Source: Chthoniobacterales bacterium (GTDB taxonomy: Bacteria > Verrucomicrobiota > Verrucomicrobiia > Chthoniobacterales > JAATET01). From it: DNA of 64,000 bases. Shown in pieces: positions 26,812-35,197 of this stretch. Position numbers and translations under genes: made by a program. Numbering within the stretch: position 1 is the first letter of the stretch; the number at the start of each line of letters is the position of its first letter. The DNA lies in contig JAATET010000049.1 of NCBI GenBank assembly GCA_015655545.1, positions 1 to 64,000 of the forward strand, in the 5' to 3' direction. The notes under the pieces were generated by a model. It searched no databases. It was given only the letters and a program-made list of their open reading frames with translations, and was not told the DNA's origin.

Positions 26812-28881
26812 ATGAGAACTGCCCGTTGGATTGCCGCCGTATGGATGATGACGGTGCTTTCGAGTCACGCCCAGGTTTATCAGGGGCAAACACTCGTCGA
26901 GCCGCGTCTCATTGCCGACAAGACCGCCATCGTGCCCGGGAAGCCTTTCCGTGTCGCCCTCGTGCTCAAAATGGCCCCCGGCTGGCATACCTACTGGCAA
27001 TATGCGGGAGATGCCGGCATCCCGACGGAAATCAAATGGAGTCTGCCCTCCGGCTTTGGCGTCGGCCCGATCGAGTGGCCTTTGCCCGAGATCAATTTGC
27101 AACGCGAGGCCGATATCCTGACCTACACTTACGGCGGCGAAGTCATGCTCATGCAGACGATCCAGCCGCCGGCGAATCTCAAACCCGGCGCATCCGTCGA
27201 GCTCAAGGCGGATGTTTCGTGGCTGGTGTGCGAGGAGATCTGCATCCCCGGCAAGGCTGTCGGGCTGGCTCTCACGCTGCCGATCGCGGCGAACGCGCAA
27301 CCGGCGCACGCCGCGGAATTTCAACGCTGGACGCCTCGCGTGCCCTCGGTCGATCCGCCTCCGTTTTCGATCGCGTGGAGCCGGAGCGGAAATCAGCTCA
27401 CGGCCAAAGTCTCGCCGCCCGCCGGCACGACGGCGCTGGATTTTTTTCCGCTGCCGCCGGCGGAAGAGCAAATCGGCCACCCCTCGGTGAGCGGTTCCGC
27501 CACGGAAGGCTTTACGATCCGCATCGAGGCGAAGAGCGATCTGCGCGGTGTCGTGGCCCTCAAGAACGTCGACAGAGAGCAAGCCTGGGCAGTCGCGGCG
27601 GCGCCCTCCGCGCCCGCGCCGCCGGCCTCGGCCCATCCCTCGCTGCTGGCGGCGCTGCTCGCCGGGCTGCTCGGTGGCTTGATCTTGAATCTCATGCCGT
27701 GCGTGCTGCCTGTGATCTCGCTCAAGATTTTTGGCTTCGTTCAGCAGGCGGGCCAAAGCCGCCGCCGCATCGCGCTGCATGGATTCGCCTTCGCGGCCGG
27801 CGTCTTCGTGTGGTTCCTGGGACTGGGATTTCTCGTCATCGCGCTCAAGTCCAGCGGCGCGCAGGCGACCTGGGCGGCGCAGTTCCAGAATCCCTGGTTC
27901 ATTCTCGGAACCGCGACCATTGTCTTCATCTTCGCGTTGAATTTGTTCGGCGTCTTCGAGCTGACCTTGCCGGGCCGCGCGACCAATGCCCTGGGCGAAG
28001 CCGGCGGTAGGGAGGGTCTGGGCGGCTCGTTTTTCCAAGGCATGTTTGCGACGTTGCTCGCCACGCCCTGCACGGGGCCTTTCCTGGGCACGACGCTTTA
28101 TTTTGCCTTCGTGCAACCGGCGCCGATCACGCTGCTGATCTTCGGAAGCATCGCCGCCGGCATGGCGCTGCCCTATCTGCTGCTCTCGCTGCAGCCCGGC
28201 TGGGTGCGCTTTCTTCCGAAGCCCGGCGTCTGGATGGAGCGGCTCAAGCAGTTCATGGGTTTCCCGCTCCTCGCCACGCTGCTGTGGCTGCTTTACATCA
28301 TCGGCGGGCAGCGCGGCGCGACCGCGATCATCTGGGTCGCGGCCTTTCTGCTCCTGCTCGGCATCGCCTTGTGGCTCTACGGACTCGCCGCCTCGCCGAC
28401 CGTGAAGCCGGTCAAGCGCGTCCTGGGGCAGCTTCTCGCCGCGGGCCTTGTGATTTTTGGCGCGCAGTTTTTCCTGCTCGATCTTTTTGCGCATGAACAA
28501 GCGCCCGGCGCGGTGCCGATCAAATCCGGCGGCATCGAGTGGATTCCCTACTCCGAGGCCGAGGTCAAAAAACTCCGGGCGGAGGGGAAGCCGGTCTTCG
28601 TCGATTTCACGGCGGATTGGTGCCTGTCCTGCAAATTCAACGAACGCACCGCGATCGACACGGCGGCGGTGCGGGCGAAATTTTCGGAACTCGGCATCGT
28701 GCCGGTGAAAGCCGATTGGACGAATGCGAATCCCGAGATCACCGCCGCGCTGCAACGATTCGGTCGCGTCGGTGTTCCTTTCTACGTGCTCTATCCCGCC
28801 GGCAAATCCGACGCTCCCATCACGCTGCCCGAGCTGCTCACCGAGTCGCTCGTGCTCGATGCGCTCTCGAAAGCACGGTAA
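26812..28881 (+). CDS. dsbD: thiol:disulfide interchange protein DsbD family
   Basis: A 689-aa three-part protein. The exported N-terminal domain has its Cys pair at 140 and 144 (CEEICIPG). The central membrane domain carries NLMPCVLPVISLKIFG and ATPCTGPFLGTTLY, the cysteines that relay electrons across the membrane. The C-terminal thioredoxin domain has WCLSCK with Cys604 and Cys607. It moves reducing power from the cytoplasm to periplasmic thiols. The secreted redoxin encoded 39 nt downstream is a likely partner. Transcribed divergently from the LTD/CotH gene, with about 120 bp between them for promoters. Confidence 0.93.
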   Translation: MRTARWIAAVWMMTVLSSHAQVYQGQTLVEPRLIADKTAIVPGKPFRVALVLKMAPGWHTYWQYAGDAGIPTEIKWSLPSGFGVGPIEWPLPEINLQREADILTYTYGGEVMLMQTIQPPANLKPGASVELKADVSWLVCEEICIPGKAVGLALTLPIAANAQPAHAAEFQRWTPRVPSVDPPPFSIAWSRSGNQLTAKVSPPAGTTALDFFPLPPAEEQIGHPSVSGSATEGFTIRIEAKSDLRGVVALKNVDREQAWAVAAAPSAPAPPASAHPSLLAALLAGLLGGLILNLMPCVLPVISLKIFGFVQQAGQSRRRIALHGFAFAAGVFVWFLGLGFLVIALKSSGAQATWAAQFQNPWFILGTATIVFIFALNLFGVFELTLPGRATNALGEAGGREGLGGSFFQGMFATLLATPCTGPFLGTTLYFAFVQPAPITLLIFGSIAAGMALPYLLLSLQPGWVRFLPKPGVWMERLKQFMGFPLLATLLWLLYIIGGQRGATAIIWVAAFLLLLGIALWLYGLAASPTVKPVKRVLGQLLAAGLVIFGAQFFLLDLFAHEQAPGAVPIKSGGIEWIPYSEAEVKKLRAEGKPVFVDFTADWCLSCKFNERTAIDTAAVRAKFSELGIVPVKADWTNANPEITAALQRFGRVGVPFYVLYPAGKSDAPITLPELLTESLVLDALSKAR

Positions 28882-28920
28882 TGGAATAAACCCCCGCCTC
28901 CACACTCCCACCTCAAAATC

Positions 28921-29514
28921 ATGAAAATCACGCTCCTCGCATTTACGCTCCTCGCCACCGCCTTCGCTCACGCGGCGGTGGAAGTCGGCCAGCCCGCCCC
29001 GAATTTCACCCTCAAGGACGAGGCCGGAAAAGAACGGTCGCTGGCGGAGTTCAAAGGCAGCACGGTCGTGCTCGAGTGGTTCAACTACGGCTGCCCCTTC
29101 GTGCATAAACACTACGACTCCGGCTCGATGCAGAAGCTGCAGAAAGCCGCGAAGGACGACCACGTCGTCTGGCTCTCCATCGTTTCCTCCGCGCCCGGAA
29201 AAGAGGGGCACCTCACCACCGCCGAGGCTGCCACGAAAAAGGCCGAGCTGACCATGCACTCCACGGCGCTCCTGCTCGATGAAGACGGCAAAGTGGGCCG
29301 TCTTTACGATGCGAAGACCACGCCGGACATGTTCGTGATCAACGGCGCCGGCGTGTTGGTCTACAAAGGCGCGATCGACAACCGGCCCACGCCCGACCCG
29401 GCCTCCCTCGAAGGCGCGACCGCCTATGTGAGCAACGCTCTGGCGGCGCTGAAAATCGGAGAGCCGGTCAACCCCTCGGTCACGAAGCCCTACGGCTGCT
29501 CCGTGAAATACTAG
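28921..29514 (+). CDS. periplasmic redoxin (AhpC/TSA-thioredoxin fold)
   Basis: A 197-aa exported protein with a signal peptide (cut near AHAAV, residue 19-20). The thioredoxin-fold core reads APNFTLKDEAGKERSLAEF, then VVLEWFNYGCPFVHKHY with Cys58 as the probable active thiol and no second Cys in a CXXC. A later cysteine occurs near the C-terminus (KPYGCSVKY). The family is known as thioredoxin-like or redoxin domain proteins. It directly follows dsbD, so it is probably reduced by DsbD in the periplasm. Confidence 0.85.
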   Translation: MKITLLAFTLLATAFAHAAVEVGQPAPNFTLKDEAGKERSLAEFKGSTVVLEWFNYGCPFVHKHYDSGSMQKLQKAAKDDHVVWLSIVSSAPGKEGHLTTAEAATKKAELTMHSTALLLDEDGKVGRLYDAKTTPDMFVINGAGVLVYKGAIDNRPTPDPASLEGATAYVSNALAALKIGEPVNPSVTKPYGCSVKY

Positions 29515-29550
29515 CCGGCGGCGCACGGGGCTTGTGCCGCGCGGGTTTTT
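29515..29550 (+). terminator. possible intrinsic terminator after the dsbD-redoxin pair
   Basis: Just past the TAG at 29512-29514, CGGCGCAC pairs imperfectly with GTGCCG around a GGGGCTT loop, and TTTTT follows at 29546-29550. The stem has a bulge, so the call is tentative. Confidence 0.4.
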
Positions 29551-29572
29551 GCGGCTAAGACTCAGCGCGCCC

Positions 29573-30307
29573 ATGTCAAAGACCCTCATTCGCCTCGACG
29601 AGCTTGACCAGGCCGCCTCGCTCGACGAGCAGGACTATCGCGGCAAGCTGAAGAAATATCAGCTCAAGCTCCTCAATCAGCAGCTCATCCTGCGCGAGTC
29701 GAAACGCTCGATCGTCGTCGTCGTCGAGGGACCGGATGCCGCCGGAAAAGGAGGCGCGATCAAGCGTCTCGTCGGGCGGCTCGATCCGCGGCTCGTGCGC
29801 GTCTATTCGATCGTCAAGCCCACGCCCGAGGAGCATCGCCACCACTATCTCTGGCGTTTTTGGAACAAGCTGCCCGGGGCGGGCGAAATCGGCGTCTTCG
29901 ACCGGTCGTGGTATGGCCGCGTGCTCGTCGAGCGCGTCGAGCATTTCGCCACCGATCGCGAGTGGCAGCGCGCCTATGGCGAGATCAACGAATTCGAGCG
30001 CCAGCTGATCGATGACGGGACGATCGTCGTGAAGCTCTACTTCCACATCACGAAAGACGAGCAGCTCGCCCGCTTTCGTCTGCGCGAGGCCGATCCCTAC
30101 AAGCACTGGAAGATCACCGACGAAGACTGGCGCAACCGCAAGAAGTGGAATCTCCACAACGAGGCCGCCGAGGACATGTTCGAAAAGACCTCCACCGATC
30201 GCGCGCCGTGGACGGTGATTCCGGGCAATTTCAAGTGGTTCGCCCGCGTGCGCGCGGTGAAGACCGTGCTCGACGCGGTCGAGAGGGCGCTCGGGTCGAA
30301 GGGCTGA
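29573..30307 (+). CDS. ppk2: polyphosphate kinase 2 family protein
   Basis: A 244-aa PPK2-type kinase that transfers phosphate between polyphosphate and nucleotides. Walker A is GPDAAGKGGAI at residues 53-63 and the Walker B/lid region is VFDRSWYGRVLVERVE at 108-123. The single-domain length suits class I or III PPK2, so the preferred nucleotide (GDP, ADP or AMP) cannot be told apart here. The ATG at 29573 was chosen over an upstream start inside the terminator-like region. It stands alone, facing the minus-strand run that begins with glycerate kinase. Confidence 0.93.
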   Translation: MSKTLIRLDELDQAASLDEQDYRGKLKKYQLKLLNQQLILRESKRSIVVVVEGPDAAGKGGAIKRLVGRLDPRLVRVYSIVKPTPEEHRHHYLWRFWNKLPGAGEIGVFDRSWYGRVLVERVEHFATDREWQRAYGEINEFERQLIDDGTIVVKLYFHITKDEQLARFRLREADPYKHWKITDEDWRNRKKWNLHNEAAEDMFEKTSTDRAPWTVIPGNFKWFARVRAVKTVLDAVERALGSKG

Positions 30308-30371
30308 GCCGCCCCGGACGCCGTCGAAGTTGGCCGCCACCCAGCCTGCGGAGCGACTGGCACTTCTGCGC

Positions 30372-30941
30372 CTAAGGCCGGGGCACGTCCTTCGGCACCG
30401 GAGCGGGCGGCGGCGGGATCGGGTGATCGCTGCGCACGCGCGGCAATTCCTGAACGGCTTCATCCTGTGGGAGCAGCTCCTTGGCCAGGCCGAGCAGCAC
30501 GTCGCGGGTGGCCTGCGTGATGTGGTGCGTGCTCGCGATCCCGACGGCTCCCGGGGGAACGAGCGCGATTTTGTCGCAGGAAAAACAGACCAGCAAATCG
30601 ACGGCGTCGGCGCCGCTGCCGAATCGATAAGCGACCCCGGGGCGCAGGCGCTCCTCGTTTTGCGTGGTGTCGCAGGCGGCGGGGTTTTTCATCGTTTCCG
30701 CGAGCCGGCCCGCCTGCGCGGCGGAAAGGGGGACGGGCTGGCCGATCACCTCGTAGCCGGCGATGAAATTGAGGCCCGCCAGCCGCTGGTTCGGCGGCGT
30801 GTCGCTCGGCATGGTGCGCAGGATCGTCGTGGGGAGGCGCTGGCCGATGAGGCCGGCGGCGGATTCGACCGGTGGGCCGGCGCGCAGCGAGACGCTGAAG
30901 CTCAGTAAAATGGCGAAAAGGACGGGAGGGAGAAATTTCAT
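30372..30941 (-). CDS. secreted hypothetical protein
   Basis: A 189-aa exported protein with a signal peptide (FLPPVLFAILLSFSVSLRAG). The mature part includes GLNFIAGYEVIGQPVPLSAA and a VDLLVCFSCDKIALVP stretch with two close cysteines, and ends in a Pro-rich tail (HPIPPPPAPVPKDVP). I do not recognise the family. Its ATG overlaps the stop of nadA by four bases, so it is the last gene of the glycerate kinase-fabD-nadA run, although nothing in its sequence links it to NAD synthesis. Confidence 0.75.
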   Translation of the reverse strand: MKFLPPVLFAILLSFSVSLRAGPPVESAAGLIGQRLPTTILRTMPSDTPPNQRLAGLNFIAGYEVIGQPVPLSAAQAGRLAETMKNPAACDTTQNEERLRPGVAYRFGSGADAVDLLVCFSCDKIALVPPGAVGIASTHHITQATRDVLLGLAKELLPQDEAVQELPRVRSDHPIPPPPAPVPKDVPRP

Positions 30942-31870
30942 TTGCTGAGCTCGAGCATGCGACGGATCGGGCGTTCCGCACGGACGCGAATGTCTTCGGG
31001 GATGAGAATCTGCGGCTCGAGCTTCAGCAGGCAATCGTGGAGTTTTTCGAGCGTGTTCATTTTCATGTAACGGCAGTCCGCGCAGGCGCAGGCGTCGGTC
31101 GGGCCGGGGATGAAAGTCTTCCCGGGAATCTCGCGGCGCAGGCGGTGGAGCATGCCGCTCTCGGTGACGATGATGAACGAGTCGACCGGCGTGTCGCGGC
31201 AGTAGCCGATCATTTTCTCGGTCGAACAAACCTCGTCGGCGAGCATCCGCACGGCGTAGGTGCACTCGGGATGAGCGACGACCTGCGCGTCGGGATATTG
31301 CTCGCGAATCCTGGCGATGCTGTGGCGCGTAAACTCGACGTGCACGTAGCAATTGCCTCGCCAGAGATCCATTTTGCGGCCGGTCTTTTCCATCACCCAG
31401 GAGCCGAGATTCTGGTCGGGGACGAAGAGGATGTTCCGGTCTTTCGGAGCGGCCTCGACGATGCGAATCGCGTTTCCGCTGGTGACGATGACATCGGAGA
31501 GCGCCTTCACGCCCGCGCTGCAGTTGATGTAGGCGATGACGTAGTAATTTTTCGCGGCGTTCTCGCGCAGGAAGGCCTCGAGCTGCCCGGGCGGGCAGGA
31601 GTCCGAGAGCGAGCAGCCGGCATCCATGTCGGGAATGACGACGGTCTTCGCGGGATTCACGATTTTCGCGGTCTCGCCCATGAAATGAACGCCGCAAAAG
31701 GCGATCACGTCGGCTTCGGTATCCGCGGCGTGGTAGCTGAGGCCGAGTGAATCGCCGACGAAATCGGCCAGCTCCTGAATCTCGCGGGACTGGTAATTAT
31801 GCGCGAGGATCACGGCATTGCGCTCTTTTTTCAGCGCGAGGATTTCTTCGACGAGATCGGTGGCGACCAT
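30938..31870 (-). CDS. nadA: quinolinate synthase
   Basis: A 310-aa iron-sulfur enzyme that condenses iminoaspartate with dihydroxyacetone phosphate to quinolinate in NAD synthesis. It begins MVATDLVEEILALKKERNAV and shows the three pseudo-repeats with HNYQSREIQELADFVGDSL, the conserved CGVHFMGETAKI, and cluster cysteines in AYINCSAG, HPECTY and CADCRYM. The ATG at 31870 is the first in the domain; the open frame upstream belongs to the reverse reading of fabD. The small size matches the widespread short NadA class. No nadB or nadC is nearby. Confidence 0.96.
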   Translation of the reverse strand: MVATDLVEEILALKKERNAVILAHNYQSREIQELADFVGDSLGLSYHAADTEADVIAFCGVHFMGETAKIVNPAKTVVIPDMDAGCSLSDSCPPGQLEAFLRENAAKNYYVIAYINCSAGVKALSDVIVTSGNAIRIVEAAPKDRNILFVPDQNLGSWVMEKTGRKMDLWRGNCYVHVEFTRHSIARIREQYPDAQVVAHPECTYAVRMLADEVCSTEKMIGYCRDTPVDSFIIVTESGMLHRLRREIPGKTFIPGPTDACACADCRYMKMNTLEKLHDCLLKLEPQILIPEDIRVRAERPIRRMLELSK

Positions 31871-31885
31871 AAGGCAATGTGGAAT

Positions 31886-31944
31886 GCGAAATTCGGAATG
31901 CGAAATTAATTTCCCATTTCGAATTTCGAATTTCGAATTTTCGC
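31886..31944. repeat. AT-rich imperfect inverted repeat at the fabD 3' end
   Basis: The left arm (31886-31908, starting GCGAAATTCGGAATGC) pairs with the right arm (31922-31944, ending GAATTTTCGC) over about 20 of 23 positions. The right arm contains three near-tandem copies of AATTTCG. It is sharply AT-rich against its surroundings and supplies the last codons of fabD (KIRNSKFEMGN). Short sequences reading as RNSKFE or QNSKF-like tags are scattered in other bacterial genomes; I infer an interspersed mini-repeat that inserted here. Confidence 0.6.
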
Positions 31945-32862
31945 AACGGCTTCCTCGAGCGTCGCGAGATTCGAGATCGAGAGGACGGGCGTGCCCTTGC
32001 GAATGCGGCCGACGAGTCCGGCGAGCACGCCGCCAGGCCCGAGCTCGACGAGGAGATCGCAATGCTCGTGGTCGAGCAGATATTCGACGCTCTCGGTCCA
32101 GCGCACGCTGCCGGTGACTTGGTCGGCCAGCGCGCGGCGGATTTTCTGAGGCGCGGTGACGGAAATGGCATCGACATTGCAGACGACCGGCACGCCCGGC
32201 TCGGTCATCACGGTTTCCTCGAGCGCAGCCTTCAACCGCTGGTAAGCGGACTCCATCAAGCGCGAATGGAAGGCGCCGGCGACGGTGAGTTCGATCGCCT
32301 TGCGCGCGCCGTAGTCCTTCGCGAGCGAGACGGCGAGTGCGACTTTCGAGGCTTCGCCCGAGACGACGACCTGGCCGGGGCAATTCAAATTCGCGATGTC
32401 CACGTCGGCCGCGGCGGCGAGATCGCGGATGGAGTTTTCGTCCGCGCCGATGACTGCCGCCATGCCGCCCTGCGTCTCGTCGCAGGCGTCCTGCATGGCG
32501 CGCGCGCGTTTGTCCACGAGCGCAAGGCCGGTCGCGAAATCGAAGGTGCCCGCCGCGGCGTGCGCGGTGAATTCGCCCAGCGACAAACCCGCCGCCGCCG
32601 CGAAAGTGAAACCCGGCAGCCGCTCGCGGAGAGCGGCGAGACAGGCGAGTCCGTGGACGTAGAGCGCGGGCTGGCAGACGGCGGTCTTGGTCAATTCCTC
32701 GACCGGGCCTTCGAAGGCAATCTGGCTGAGCGAATACCCAAGCAGGGCGTCGGCTTGTTGGAAAATGGCGGCGGCGGCCGGCGAGGCGGCGGCGAGATCC
32801 TTGCCCATGCCGACGGATTGCGCGCCCTGGCCGGCGAAGAGAAGTGCGATTTTGTGACTCAT
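31906..32862 (-). CDS. fabD: malonyl-CoA:ACP transacylase
   Basis: A 318-aa acyltransferase that loads malonyl groups onto ACP for fatty acid synthesis. It opens with MSHKIALLFAGQGAQSVGMG; the nucleophile Ser94 is in GLSLGEFTAH and the catalytic His199 in GAFHSRLM, with QP and NCPGQVVVSG elements in place. The last eleven residues (KIRNSKFEMGN) are encoded by the AT-rich inverted repeat and are not part of the fold, so the C-terminus was probably altered by that insertion. The ATG overlaps the stop of glycerate kinase by four bases. Confidence 0.95.
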   Translation of the reverse strand: MSHKIALLFAGQGAQSVGMGKDLAAASPAAAAIFQQADALLGYSLSQIAFEGPVEELTKTAVCQPALYVHGLACLAALRERLPGFTFAAAAGLSLGEFTAHAAAGTFDFATGLALVDKRARAMQDACDETQGGMAAVIGADENSIRDLAAAADVDIANLNCPGQVVVSGEASKVALAVSLAKDYGARKAIELTVAGAFHSRLMESAYQRLKAALEETVMTEPGVPVVCNVDAISVTAPQKIRRALADQVTGSVRWTESVEYLLDHEHCDLLVELGPGGVLAGLVGRIRKGTPVLSISNLATLEEAVAKIRNSKFEMGN

Positions 32863-34010
32863 AGGTATCTGGAAAAGGCGATGATCCTACCGGCCTTTTC
32901 CGCGGCGCGCACCAGCAAAGAACGCGCCTCGCGCATCGACTGCTCCTGCGACATCGGGCCGTTCGCCAGGGCGAAGCACGCGTCGAAATAGTCGTCGAGG
33001 TGATTCTCGCCGCGCACCGCGCCGGCGAAAGCAATCACCGGCTTGCCCAGCTTTCGCGCGCGCACCGCGATCCCGCCCGGCCCTTTGCCATCCAGCGTCT
33101 GCGGGTCGATCAAACCCTCGCCCGTGACCACGATATCGACGCTGGCGATGAGGCGGTCGAGATCCATCATGTCCGCAAAAGTGTCGAAGCCGGACCGGAT
33201 CGTGGCCTGGGCAAACGAAAGCAGGCCGAAGCCCAAGCCGCCGGCCGCTCCGGCGCCCGGCGTGTCGCGGAAATTGCAGTGCAGCTCGCTCGTCACGACG
33301 TCCGCAAAGTGAGCGAGATTTTTCTCCATCATCTCCACGACCCCGGGCGACGCGCCTTTTTGCGGGCCGTAAACGTGACTCGCGCCTCGAGAACCGAGAA
33401 GCGAATTGCGCACGTCGGAGATCGCGACGATCTCGGGAGAGAACAAACGCGGCGATTTTGCGATGCGCGCGATGCGGGGGAAATTCTCCGGAACCGGCTC
33501 CACTTTCGCGCCCCGCTCGTCGAGAAACTCGTGGCCCAGTGCGGAAGCGACGCCTGCGCCTGCGTCGTTCGTTGCACTGCCGCCGAGCCCGACAATGATC
33601 TTCCGCGCGCCGCGCCGAGCGGCATCGATAATGAGCGTGCCGGTGCCGAATGTCGTCGCCCGCAGGGGATCGCGCTCGTCCGCCTGCAAACGCCACAGCC
33701 CGCTCGCCGCGCTCATCTCGATCACGGCTTGTCGCATGCTGGGCGTCCACGCATAGGTGGCGCGCACCGGACGGCCCAGGGGGTCGGTCGTTTCGCATTC
33801 GACCATCTGGCCGCCGAAGGCCTGGATGAAAAGCGAGGCCGTGCCTTCACCGCCGTCGGCCAGTGGAAGCTTGTGCAGCCGCGCTTCGGGCAAAGCCCGC
33901 TCGAGGCCCATACAAATCGCCTCGACGGCCTGCATGGCGCTCAAAGAGCCTTTGAATTTATCCGGTGCAACGAGGATGCGCACGCTGGATAGCGGTTTGG
34001 TGGCAGGCAT
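32859..34010 (-). CDS. garK: glycerate kinase (GarK/GlxK type)
   Basis: A 383-aa enzyme phosphorylating glycerate, probably to 2-phosphoglycerate as in the GarK/GlxK family. Recognisable parts are RILVAPDKFKGSLSAMQAVE, LPLADGGEGTASLF, TFGTGTLIIDAA, IIVGLGGSATNDAGAG, GAGAAGGLGFGLLSF and GEGLIDPQTLDGKGPGGIA. It leads a tightly overlapping minus-strand run with fabD, nadA and a secreted protein, an unusual mixture that suggests transcription economy rather than one pathway. It lies just beyond the AT-richer islet. Confidence 0.92.
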   Translation of the reverse strand: MPATKPLSSVRILVAPDKFKGSLSAMQAVEAICMGLERALPEARLHKLPLADGGEGTASLFIQAFGGQMVECETTDPLGRPVRATYAWTPSMRQAVIEMSAASGLWRLQADERDPLRATTFGTGTLIIDAARRGARKIIVGLGGSATNDAGAGVASALGHEFLDERGAKVEPVPENFPRIARIAKSPRLFSPEIVAISDVRNSLLGSRGASHVYGPQKGASPGVVEMMEKNLAHFADVVTSELHCNFRDTPGAGAAGGLGFGLLSFAQATIRSGFDTFADMMDLDRLIASVDIVVTGEGLIDPQTLDGKGPGGIAVRARKLGKPVIAFAGAVRGENHLDDYFDACFALANGPMSQEQSMREARSLLVRAAEKAGRIIAFSRYL

Positions 34011-34103
34011 TGGTGAATCCTGATTTCGAGATCGGACTTAGCATTGGCGAGCTCGGGGATCAAGCTGCACAGCGGGAGAATCTTTGCGCGGGCGTAACTG
34101 AGG

Positions 34104-34550
34104 TCAATTTTGGCCTTCTTTCTTCGATCTGAAGCCAGCCAAGTAAATCCATAGAGAAGCTGCAAATAACAAAATATCTCTTCCCAGTGAAATCCATGTG
34201 CTGGTTGGAGAAGGGTTCCCGCTTCCAAAGCAACCGCAGTCGATCTGCAGTCCGCGAGCCAAACCTTGGGCCAGAGCGACTGCAAAAACCGCGGTCAATA
34301 TGAGGACGGTCAGGTTTGCCGTGAGATGACGCCAGCCGAGGGCCATCATGAGCCCGGCCAGGATTTCAGTCGGCGGGAGTCCCGTCGCCAAAACGTTGAT
34401 TGTGCTGTCAGGAAGGATCTGAAACGACGCGATATTGTCCGCGAATTGGCCGGGATCTATCAATTTCGTGCCCCCCGCATAGACGAATACAGCACCGATT
34501 AACATGCGCGGGACGACAAGCACCCACCGATTGAACAGGAAATCTTTCAT
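34104..34550 (-). CDS. MauE/DoxX-like membrane protein
   Basis: A 148-aa protein with four predicted membrane helices (VVPRMLIGAVFVYAGGTKLI, then LAGLMMALGW, LTVLILTAVFAVALAQGLA and ILLFAASLWIYLAGF). The segment GLQIDCGCFGSGNPS carries the CGCFG cysteines typical of MauE/DoxX-like redox-associated proteins. The start at 34550 overlaps the stop of the rhodanese gene. The pair (anchored rhodanese plus MauE-like) suggests sulfur or thiol handling at the membrane; the exact role is not known. Base composition is visibly more AT-rich than most of the window. Confidence 0.8.
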   Translation of the reverse strand: MKDFLFNRWVLVVPRMLIGAVFVYAGGTKLIDPGQFADNIASFQILPDSTINVLATGLPPTEILAGLMMALGWRHLTANLTVLILTAVFAVALAQGLARGLQIDCGCFGSGNPSPTSTWISLGRDILLFAASLWIYLAGFRSKKEGQN

Positions 34551-35176
34551 TGCTTTGACTCCTCCGGCAGACCGTTTTCCTGCCATTCCGACCAGCCACC
34601 AGCGAAAATCGCGACATTTGAATAGCCGAGTTCCTGGAGTGACTTTTGGACCAGAGTCGAATATGCGCAGTGTGCATTTGAGCAATATACGATCAAAGGT
34701 TGGGCTCGATCCCGTTCGAGCTCGGTTTGATACCTCTTGTAAGCATTCTCAAAGTCCGCAAGCGGCAGGCTGAAGGCGCCGGGAATATGCCCGAAGCGAT
34801 AAAGACGTCCTGATCGCGCATCGAATACCAACCCGCGTTTTTCCTTAATGAACTGCTGAAGTTGTTCCAACGTTACCCTTTGCGGAAGCAAGATATCGCT
34901 TGTGGCCTTCGGCTGTTGTTTGGGTGCAGCTAAATGTGCGACCGCTTTCTCCAGTCGCAATTCCTTCGATTCATAAACCAGCGGAAGTGGCTTATCGCGC
35001 AGTTGATTGACCGTGAAACCAACACCAAAGCCGGCCGTCGCTAGAATAAGTGTCTGAAACGAGTGCTTTGCTACGTTTTTCCATAGGGATCGAAAGTTAA
35101 CGACTCGATTCAGTTTCTTACGGGAAGAATCTCGGACTAATGGCAGGTGATCCGCTAATTCTTCCAAAATTGGCAC
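34547..35176 (-). CDS. membrane-anchored rhodanese-like protein
   Basis: A 209-aa protein with one N-terminal membrane helix (about residues 40-57) and a rhodanese domain in the C-terminal half. The domain shows LVFDARSGRLYRFGHIPGAF and the loop IVYCSNAHCAYST, whose first Cys is the expected persulfide-carrying residue; it ends NVAIFAGGWSEWQENGLP. Rhodaneses transfer sulfane sulfur. It is coupled to the MauE-like gene by a four-base overlap and lies in the AT-richer islet. Confidence 0.87.
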   Translation of the reverse strand: MPILEELADHLPLVRDSSRKKLNRVVNFRSLWKNVAKHSFQTLILATAGFGVGFTVNQLRDKPLPLVYESKELRLEKAVAHLAAPKQQPKATSDILLPQRVTLEQLQQFIKEKRGLVFDARSGRLYRFGHIPGAFSLPLADFENAYKRYQTELERDRAQPLIVYCSNAHCAYSTLVQKSLQELGYSNVAIFAGGWSEWQENGLPEESKQ

Positions 35177-35197
35177 AGGTAAAAACCGCCTTCCCGC

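Noticed and set aside
26686-29589. 967-codon minus-strand open frame over dsbD and the redoxin gene
   Set aside because: Low-quality, Arg/Gly/His-rich composition typical of the reverse frame of a GC-rich gene; the plus strand carries well-known proteins.
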